A stretch of DNA of 6,515 nucleotides from Bacillota bacterium (GTDB lineage: Bacteria; Bacillota; Bacilli; Bacillales; Cytobacillaceae), in contig JAEWDX010000390.1 of the NCBI GenBank assembly GCA_023389895.1, positions 1 through 6,515 of the forward strand, given 5' to 3'. Shown here one piece after another: positions 1 through 4,845 of this stretch. How positions within the stretch are numbered: position 1 is the first letter of the stretch; each line of letters begins with the position of its first letter. The position numbers were made by a program, and so were the translations under genes. Below the pieces are notes generated by a model. That model had not been told where the DNA came from and searched no databases. It worked only from the letters and a program-made list of their open reading frames with translations.

Positions 1-1297
1 GTTTAGCTCTGCATTATGGCCGTTTTCAACGATGGGCTGGCCAAATGTAGAAGCAACTGATTATAAGCGCTATTTTCCAACAAATGCACTCGTAACAGGC
101 TATGATATTATTTTCTTCTGGGTATCAAGAATGATCTTCCAAAGTCTTGAATTTACCGATCAGCGTCCATTTAAAGATGTATTAATTCATGGATTAGTTC
201 GTGATGAACAAGGACAGAAAATGAGTAAATCGCTCGGAAATGGGATCGACCCAATGGAGGTAATTGATAAATATGGGGCGGACTCCTTGCGTTATTTCCT
301 TTCGACTGGCAGCTCTCCGGGTCAGGATTTGCGTTTCAGCCTGGAAAAGGTTGAAGCAACATGGAACTTCGCGAATAAAATTTGGAATGCTTCTCGCTTC
401 GCTTTAATGAATATGAATGGATTAGCTTTTGAGGAAATTGATTTAACAGGTGAAAAATCGGTTGCCGATAAATGGATATTAACACGCTTAAATGAAACAA
501 TCGAAACGGTAACAAGATTATCTGATAAATATGAGTTTGGGGAAGTAGGACGTGTCCTTTATAACTTTATTTGGGATGATTTCTGTGATTGGTATATTGA
601 GATGGCGAAGCTTCCTCTCTATGGTGATGACGAAGCTGCAAAGAAAACAACGCGCTCTATTTTAGCGTATGTTTTAGACAATACGATGCGTCTTCTACAC
701 CCATTCATGCCATTTATAACGGAGGAAATTTGGCAAAACCTCCCTCATCAAGGGGAATCGATTACCATCGCTAAATGGCCAGCTGTTGTTGACGAATACA
801 CGGATCATGAGGCTGCAAATGAAATGAAGCTTTTAGTCGAGATCATTCGGTCTGTTCGCAATAGCCGTGCAGAAGTAAATACACCAATGAGTAAGAAAAT
901 CAAAATGATAATTAAAGCAAAAGATAGCGAAGTAATGAGTATATTAGAAAAAAATCGCGGCTATGTTGAGCGCTTCTGTAATTCGGAAAAGTTGACAATT
1001 GGAACTGAAGTGCAAATCCCAGAAAAAGCGATGACTGCTGTTGTCACAGGTGCAGAAATTATTCTTCCACTTGAAGGGCTCATCAATATTGATGAGGAAA
1101 TCGCTCGACTCGAAAAAGAATTAGATAAACTGAATAAAGAAGTCGAGCGTGTTCAGAAGAAACTAAGTAATGAAGGGTTTGTGAAGAAGGCCCCTGAAAA
1201 GGTGATTGAAGAAGAAAAGGCAAAAGAAAAGGACTATAGTGAAAAGAGAGCCGCTGTTGAAGCGCGAATTAAAGAATTAAAAGGGCAGGCCGACTAA
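1..1297 (+). CDS. valS: Valyl-tRNA synthetase, C-terminal half (5' end outside the window)
   Basis: This cytoplasmic class I aminoacyl-tRNA synthetase charges tRNA-Val with valine. The reading frame is open from the left edge (first full codon at 2) and ends with TAA at 1295-1297, giving 431 residues. Bacillus ValS is about 880 residues, so roughly half is present. The visible part starts at the family signature SSALWPFSTMGWP. The class I KMSKS ATP-binding loop follows at 218-232, then the helical anticodon-binding domain from about 461 (WILTRLNET, then WDDFCDWYIEMAK). A charged C-terminal coiled coil of about 70 residues (about 1085-1290), which contacts tRNA in ValRS, ends the protein. The HIGH motif, the editing domain and any upstream T-box leader lie outside the window. 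The gene is followed by an intrinsic terminator and then folC, as in Bacillus valS-folC loci. No frameshift or missing motif is seen. Confidence 0.97.
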   Translation, partial: FSSALWPFSTMGWPNVEATDYKRYFPTNALVTGYDIIFFWVSRMIFQSLEFTDQRPFKDVLIHGLVRDEQGQKMSKSLGNGIDPMEVIDKYGADSLRYFLSTGSSPGQDLRFSLEKVEATWNFANKIWNASRFALMNMNGLAFEEIDLTGEKSVADKWILTRLNETIETVTRLSDKYEFGEVGRVLYNFIWDDFCDWYIEMAKLPLYGDDEAAKKTTRSILAYVLDNTMRLLHPFMPFITEEIWQNLPHQGESITIAKWPAVVDEYTDHEAANEMKLLVEIIRSVRNSRAEVNTPMSKKIKMIIKAKDSEVMSILEKNRGYVERFCNSEKLTIGTEVQIPEKAMTAVVTGAEIILPLEGLINIDEEIARLEKELDKLNKEVERVQKKLSNEGFVKKAPEKVIEEEKAKEKDYSEKRAAVEARIKELKGQAD

Positions 1298-1300
1298 GAG

Positions 1301-1347
1301 CGCCACGTCCTCCCAAATGCTTCTCATTTGGTCGTGCGATGTATCGC
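1301..1347 (+). other. Structured intergenic segment: two hairpins between valS and folC
   Basis: Directly after the valS stop codon, CCAAATG (1313-1319) and CATTTGG (1325-1331) form a perfect 7-bp stem with a 5-nt loop. An outer stem pairs CACG (1304-1307) with CGTG (1333-1336) and can be extended by CG/CG across one bulged base. The near-palindrome GCGATGTATCGC (1336-1347) offers a second, partly competing hairpin. No T-tract follows, so this is not itself an intrinsic terminator. It could be an mRNA 3'-end stabiliser or a copy of a dispersed intergenic repeat. Its function is unknown. Confidence 0.5.
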
Positions 1348-1386
1348 TAACGAAGTTTTCCTTGTTCTGTATGTCGTAAATTCTAT

Positions 1387-1424
1387 AAGGAAGGCGAATT
1401 CTGTTTAAGGGTTCGTCTTCTTTT
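1387..1424 (+). terminator. Rho-independent terminator after valS
   Basis: A 12-bp stem pairs GAAGGCGAATTC (1390-1401) with GGGTTCGTCTTC (1409-1420), including three G-U wobbles, around the 7-nt loop TGTTTAA. It is followed at once by TTTT (1421-1424) and more T-rich sequence. A few weak pairs (A1387, A1388 and G1389 with T1421-T1423) could lengthen the stem. It lies 92 bases past the valS stop and 65 bases before the folC ribosome binding site. It should end or attenuate valS transcription, so folC may depend on read-through or on a promoter of its own. Confidence 0.75.
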
Positions 1425-1472
1425 AATCGTATTTTATCGAAAAACTACATATCGGCATGTGCTAGAATTTTT

Positions 1473-1478
1473 AGGAGG
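1473..1478 (+). promoter_or_regulatory. Ribosome binding site of folC
   Basis: AGGAGG lies 7 bases before the ATG at 1486. It falls inside the longer open frame that begins with GTG at 1459, which has no such site upstream. It therefore fixes the folC start at 1486. Confidence 0.9.
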
Positions 1479-1485
1479 CATTAGC

Positions 1486-2799
1486 ATGTTTACAACATAT
1501 GAAGATGCAGTTACATGGATACACTCTAGGCTAAGACTTGGAATTAAGCCAGGGCTTAAAAGAATGGAATGGATGATGGAAAAGCTTAATCACCCTGAGA
1601 AAAGAATTAAATCAGTCCATATTGGTGGGACAAATGGAAAGGGCTCGACTGTAACTTATCTTCGGTCGATTCTTGAAGAGGCAGGATATTCGGTTGGAAC
1701 CTTTACTTCTCCCTATTTTGAACAATTTAATGAGAGAATTTCCATTAATGGCAGCCCGATTAAGGATGAAGAAATTATTGCGCTGGCAAATGATATATAT
1801 CCACTGTCTGTAGAATTAGAAAAAAGTGAATTAGGCGGCCCAACTGAATTCGAGATTATTACAGCAATGGCAATGCAATATTTTGGTTATAGACAGCCAG
1901 TAGACATTGCTTTGTTTGAAGTAGGGCTTGGCGGACGCTATGACTCAACCAATATTATTTATCCAATATTGTCGATCATTACGAATATTGGACTAGATCA
2001 TACCGCCATTCTTGGCGATACTTATGAAAAAATTGCCTTCGAAAAAGCGGGGATTATCAAGTCTGGGACCGCTATTGTTTCAGCTGTAAAGCAAAAGGAA
2101 GCAATAGAAGTAATAAGGAATAGAGCAAATGAGCTCAAGGCACCTTTTTATTTACTTGACAGCAAATTTTCCTTGGAAAATTATTCGTCTACTGCGGCAG
2201 GTGAAATATTTACAGAAAAGACACCCTTTAGTGAATTACCTAATCTTGAAATTTCAATGGCAGGAAAGCATCAGATTGAAAATGCCTCATTAGCTGTTAT
2301 GGGTGCTGAAATTTTGAAAAGATATTTTTCCATTTTAATTGAGAATGAGCATATTTATGCAGGGCTGAAGAAGGCATATTGGCCAGGACGTTTCGAAATT
2401 CTTTCACTAGAGCCAGTAGTCCTTATTGATGGTGCTCATAATGAAGAAGGGGTAGCTGCCTTAGTATCAGAACTTGAAAAGAGATATGATGATAAGAAAA
2501 TAAATCTTGTCTTCGCAGCGCTTGCTGATAAAAAACTTGATAAGATGATCATGAATTTAGATAGAATGGCTAACGAAATAACTTTTGTTGATTTTGATTA
2601 TCCAAGGGCAGCGAAAGCGGAGGATTTATTTCAATTAAGTAGAAATGAAAACAGACATTATGGAATAAATTGGCAGAGGACGATACAAGAAAAATTATCC
2701 GATTTGAAACAGAATGAAATCCTTGTTATAACGGGCTCTCTCTATTTTCTATCAATGATTAAGCCATTTTTATTGAAATGTTTGGAAAATGATATGTGA
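1486..2799 (+). CDS. folC: Folylpolyglutamate synthase / dihydrofolate synthase (FolC)
   Basis: FolC is a cytoplasmic Mur-ligase-family enzyme that uses ATP to add glutamate to folates. In many bacteria it also joins glutamate to dihydropteroate to make dihydrofolate. The protein has 437 residues, close to the roughly 430 usual in Bacillus. Visible motifs in order are: P-loop GGTNGKGS (residues 47-54); the folate/omega-loop region TSPYFEQFNERI (74-85); FEVGLGGRYDSTN (144-156), with the metal-ligand Glu at 145; DHTAILG (171-177), with His172; FEKAGIIK (185-192), whose Lys187 matches the carbamylated lysine of the family; and GAHN (316-319), which opens the C-terminal ligase domain. All key residues are intact. 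The start at 1486 is set by AGGAGG 7 bases upstream. The gene follows valS across a terminator. No terminator is evident between it and the GGDEF gene, so some read-through into that gene is possible. Confidence 0.96.
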   Translation: MFTTYEDAVTWIHSRLRLGIKPGLKRMEWMMEKLNHPEKRIKSVHIGGTNGKGSTVTYLRSILEEAGYSVGTFTSPYFEQFNERISINGSPIKDEEIIALANDIYPLSVELEKSELGGPTEFEIITAMAMQYFGYRQPVDIALFEVGLGGRYDSTNIIYPILSIITNIGLDHTAILGDTYEKIAFEKAGIIKSGTAIVSAVKQKEAIEVIRNRANELKAPFYLLDSKFSLENYSSTAAGEIFTEKTPFSELPNLEISMAGKHQIENASLAVMGAEILKRYFSILIENEHIYAGLKKAYWPGRFEILSLEPVVLIDGAHNEEGVAALVSELEKRYDDKKINLVFAALADKKLDKMIMNLDRMANEITFVDFDYPRAAKAEDLFQLSRNENRHYGINWQRTIQEKLSDLKQNEILVITGSLYFLSMIKPFLLKCLENDM

Positions 2800-2824
2800 C
2801 AATATTTAGTAAATTTGATACTAT
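2796..2824 (+). promoter_or_regulatory. Sigma-A-type promoter of the GGDEF gene
   Basis: A -35 box GTGACA (2796-2801, 5 of 6 to TTGACA) is separated by 17 bases from TACTAT (2819-2824, 4 of 6 to TATAAT, keeping the key T, A, A and T). The -10 is preceded by TG plus one base (2816-2818), making an extended -10 element. The -35 overlaps the folC stop codon (2797-2799). Transcription would start near 2831, giving an untranslated leader of about 70 bases. Assignment is by consensus only. Confidence 0.55.
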
Positions 2825-2889
2825 TATAGCGTGACTATAGAACTATGGAAATTTCTTGCTACTGGATTTTGTGTGTGTTAGATAATGAG

Positions 2890-2897
2890 AGGAGGGG
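2890..2897 (+). promoter_or_regulatory. Ribosome binding site of the GGDEF gene
   Basis: AGGAGGGG ends 4 bases before the ATG at 2902, and its AGGAGG core (2890-2895) lies 6 bases before that ATG. An in-frame ATG at 2845 has no such site upstream, so 2902 is the better start. Confidence 0.85.
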
Positions 2898-2901
2898 TTG
2901 G

Positions 2902-4617
2902 ATGAGGGTAAGTTTAAGGAAAAAAATTGCTATTTTCATAGTATGGCTGCTAATTCTTCCAGTAGGATTATGGCTAACTTATCAATATTATCCACCTCAG
3001 ATTAATGGACTTGAAGTTGATATTGCTATTTTTTTTCTGCTGATGGCTTTTGTGGCAGCTATTCCAATGGTTATAAACGGAAGTCCTGTTTTTTTAATTC
3101 AGTGGGTTTCATGGGCTGTGTTTTTAATATTTGGTTTGTTTGTCGAAATCGTCATGGCCCAAATGGCGTTAATCATTCTCTTTATTAGTGTAAAATTGGC
3201 TAAAGACCAGTTTTTCAGAATACCGCTTAATTCGCTCCTGTTTTTCGGGGTGTCTTTATTAAGCGGGCTTATTTATTACAAGCTTGGCGGCAGCACAGGG
3301 TCAAGTTTAATTCCTGGTGATCAATCTTTTTGGATGATCGCCATTTACCCAGTTCTGTACTACCTATTTAATCATGTCTTCATTATTATTTTTAATATCA
3401 TTCTCAACAAAAATAAACAACATTTTGGGAAAGACTTCGTTTGGGAAACAGTTACGACAATCATCACCTTTCCAATCGGTTTTGTACTTTATATTTTATA
3501 TAAGGAAGTTGGTTTACTTTCACTATTATTCGTTAGTATTCCATTTGCAAGCCTCTCGATTATTTTAAATCTTTATTTTACGAGTGGAAAAATAAATGCA
3601 AGTTTACAAAAGGCTACTGAAATTGGTCATGAACTAGCAGAACGTCTTCATGTTGACAATGTGATTGATCTATTTATTAATAGAGTATCTGAGATGCTGA
3701 CAGTTGATTTTGCGTTCATTCTTGATGTCGTCAATAATGAGAAGCTCGTCTTAATTCGTCGTGTAGAAGAAGGAATTGTTCGTTCTAATGAAAAGTGGTC
3801 CCTTGAAAAAAATGAAGGAATCAGTGGAATCTCTTGGGAGATTGGGAAGGCAGCATTATACAATTCTAGGTTAGAATGGCATCATATTTCAAAAGGCTAT
3901 ATGCCTGAAAATGCTGAAAGTGTTTTAAGTATTCCAATGATCCGTAATAATGAAGTTGTTGCCGTTCTTACTTTAGGTTCATCACAAAAACGGGCATATG
4001 AAAAATCACAGCTGATGATCGTTGAGATCCTCTGTTCATATTTTGCAATAGCTGTGGAAAATGCCCGACATTATGAGGAGACTAAGGCAAAGAGTGAACA
4101 TTGTGCCCTAACAAAAATATTTAATTACTATTATTTCGAAAACCTTTTAAATCGTGAATTTACAAGATTAAACAATCGTGAAATCACGCAATTATCTCTC
4201 ATCATTCTTGATATTGATCATTTTAAGTCTGTAAATGATACATACGGCCATCAAAGTGGCAATGAAATCCTCTGTGAGCTCGCAAGTGCATTAACAAAGA
4301 TGATTCCGGAAGTAGGTACAGTTGCCCGCTATGGTGGAGAGGAATTTGTCATTTTGCTGCCAAATGTGAATAAAACAGCAGCACTTAAACTGGCAGAGGA
4401 AATCAGATATTCAATTGCCCTTCATTCCTTCATCCTTAAACAGCATTTAGAAAATGAAATCGGCAATATTAAAGTTAATATTACCGCTTCAATTGGAGTC
4501 GCAGCAGCTCCACAAGATGCAGAAGATCCAATCTCACTCCTTCGCCATGCTGACCGGGCCCTCTATGTCGGTGCAAAAAGAGCCGGGAGGAATCGGGTGG
4601 CGGAGTATGTGAAATAA
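2902..4617 (+). CDS. Membrane-anchored GAF-GGDEF protein, predicted diguanylate cyclase
   Basis: This 571-residue protein is predicted to make c-di-GMP from two GTP at the inner face of the membrane. Residues 8-226 hold about seven or eight hydrophobic segments (roughly 8-26, 40-58, 63-98, 110-127, 142-168, 185-200, 204-226), probably a membrane sensor of unknown ligand. A GAF-like domain follows (about 243-388), then a short charged linker helix and the GGDEF domain (about 401-571). GGEEF (478-482) is an active-type signature. The metal Asp437 (in LDIDHFK), Asn445 (in VNDTYGH) and the C-terminal AK-GRNRV block are present. Three oddities: the usual guanine-contact Asp is Asn454 (GHQSGNE), the RxxD inhibitory site is PEVG (469-472), and the Asp of the DxLT wedge is Cys401. 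No EAL domain is present. The layout resembles Bacillus GAF-GGDEF cyclases such as DgcP, but no orthology is claimed. It has its own promoter. Confidence 0.9.
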   Translation: MRVSLRKKIAIFIVWLLILPVGLWLTYQYYPPQINGLEVDIAIFFLLMAFVAAIPMVINGSPVFLIQWVSWAVFLIFGLFVEIVMAQMALIILFISVKLAKDQFFRIPLNSLLFFGVSLLSGLIYYKLGGSTGSSLIPGDQSFWMIAIYPVLYYLFNHVFIIIFNIILNKNKQHFGKDFVWETVTTIITFPIGFVLYILYKEVGLLSLLFVSIPFASLSIILNLYFTSGKINASLQKATEIGHELAERLHVDNVIDLFINRVSEMLTVDFAFILDVVNNEKLVLIRRVEEGIVRSNEKWSLEKNEGISGISWEIGKAALYNSRLEWHHISKGYMPENAESVLSIPMIRNNEVVAVLTLGSSQKRAYEKSQLMIVEILCSYFAIAVENARHYEETKAKSEHCALTKIFNYYYFENLLNREFTRLNNREITQLSLIILDIDHFKSVNDTYGHQSGNEILCELASALTKMIPEVGTVARYGGEEFVILLPNVNKTAALKLAEEIRYSIALHSFILKQHLENEIGNIKVNITASIGVAAAPQDAEDPISLLRHADRALYVGAKRAGRNRVAEYVK

Positions 4618-4664
4618 CAGCTAATGATCCTGTGCTACTTTTGTTATAGAACGTTTTATGCTCT

Positions 4665-4685
4665 TTAAACCATAGTTTAATTTTT
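4665..4685 (+). terminator. Weak terminator candidate after the GGDEF gene
   Basis: TTAAAC (4665-4670) and GTTTAA (4675-4680) form a 6-bp stem around CATA, followed by five T. The stem has only one G-C pair, so termination would be inefficient. The palindrome could instead be a protein-binding site. A run of nine T follows at 4701-4709 with no clear hairpin before it. No better terminator is seen in the gap. Confidence 0.3.
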
Positions 4686-4740
4686 CTGGACTTTGTTTGC
4701 TTTTTTTTTGTCAACGGGAGAAGGCAGATTAATGATTCTC

Positions 4741-4756
4741 TGTGATAAAAATCATA
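4741..4756 (+). promoter_or_regulatory. Possible CRP/FNR-family operator upstream of the VWA gene
   Basis: TGTGA (4741-4745), six bases, then TCATA (4752-4756) differs in one base from the TGTGA-N6-TCACA pattern used by CRP/FNR-family regulators, including Bacillus Fnr. Its centre is about 57 bases before the start point predicted from the better promoter, not the typical -41.5 position. It overlaps a second inverted repeat, ATGATT (4732-4737) with AATCAT (4750-4755). In such AT-rich DNA a chance match is quite possible. Confidence 0.22.
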
Positions 4757-4770
4757 AATGTTACATAATG

Positions 4771-4799
4771 TTAACAATTAAAGATGGAATAAATAGAAT
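4771..4799 (+). promoter_or_regulatory. Sigma-A-type promoter of the VWA gene
   Basis: TTAACA (4771-4776, 5 of 6) and TAGAAT (4794-4799, 5 of 6) are separated by exactly 17 bases. Transcription would start near 4806, about 40 bases before the TTG start. It is the best promoter match in the window. Confidence 0.65.
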
Positions 4800-4803
4800 A
4801 AAT

Positions 4804-4812
4804 TGGTATACT
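4804..4812 (+). promoter_or_regulatory. Second, extended -10 promoter candidate for the VWA gene
   Basis: TGGTATACT combines the TG of an extended -10 (4804-4805) with TATACT (4807-4812, 5 of 6 to TATAAT). The matching -35 position (4784-4789, ATGGAA) is poor. Transcription would start near 4819, right at the in-frame ATG found there. That would leave the ATG with no leader and supports the TTG at 4846 as the start. It may be an alternative start point to the promoter at 4771-4799. Confidence 0.4.
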
Positions 4813-4832
4813 GATAGTATGAAAGACTCACG

Positions 4833-4838
4833 AGGAGG
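4833..4838 (+). promoter_or_regulatory. Ribosome binding site deciding the TTG start of the VWA gene
   Basis: AGGAGG, within the longer GAGGAGGAG, lies 7 bases before TTG at 4846. The in-frame ATG at 4819 has no ribosome binding site upstream and sits at or just after the predicted transcription starts. Translation from it would also read through this site. Confidence 0.85.
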
Positions 4839-4845
4839 AGATAAC

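Noticed and set aside
1461..1468. Extended -10-like TGCTAGAAT (from 1460) as the folC promoter
   Set aside because: Transcription would start near 1475, inside the ribosome binding site, and there is no -35 match at the right distance.
1459..1485. N-terminal extension of FolC from GTG at 1459
   Set aside because: The ribosome binding site AGGAGG lies inside this extension and points to ATG at 1486. The length from 1486 also fits the family.
2845..2901. Upstream in-frame ATG at 2845 for the GGDEF protein
   Set aside because: It has no ribosome binding site, whereas AGGAGGGG sits directly before ATG at 2902, which is followed by a typical membrane-protein N-terminus.
4701..4709. Run of nine T as a phase-variable tract
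   Set aside because: It is non-coding and lies about 60 bases upstream of the -35 box, so slippage would not change a reading frame or promoter spacing. At most it is part of a poor terminator.
4481..4777. 98-codon minus-strand ORF across the GGDEF 3' end and the following gap
   Set aside because: It lies largely antisense to the well-supported cyclase gene, has no ribosome binding site before its start, and its sequence is low-complexity with no domain I recognise.
4618..4845. c-di-GMP riboswitch between the cyclase gene and the VWA gene
   Set aside because: None of the conserved GEMM-type motifs is visible, and the predicted VWA leader is only about 27-40 bases, too short for an aptamer.
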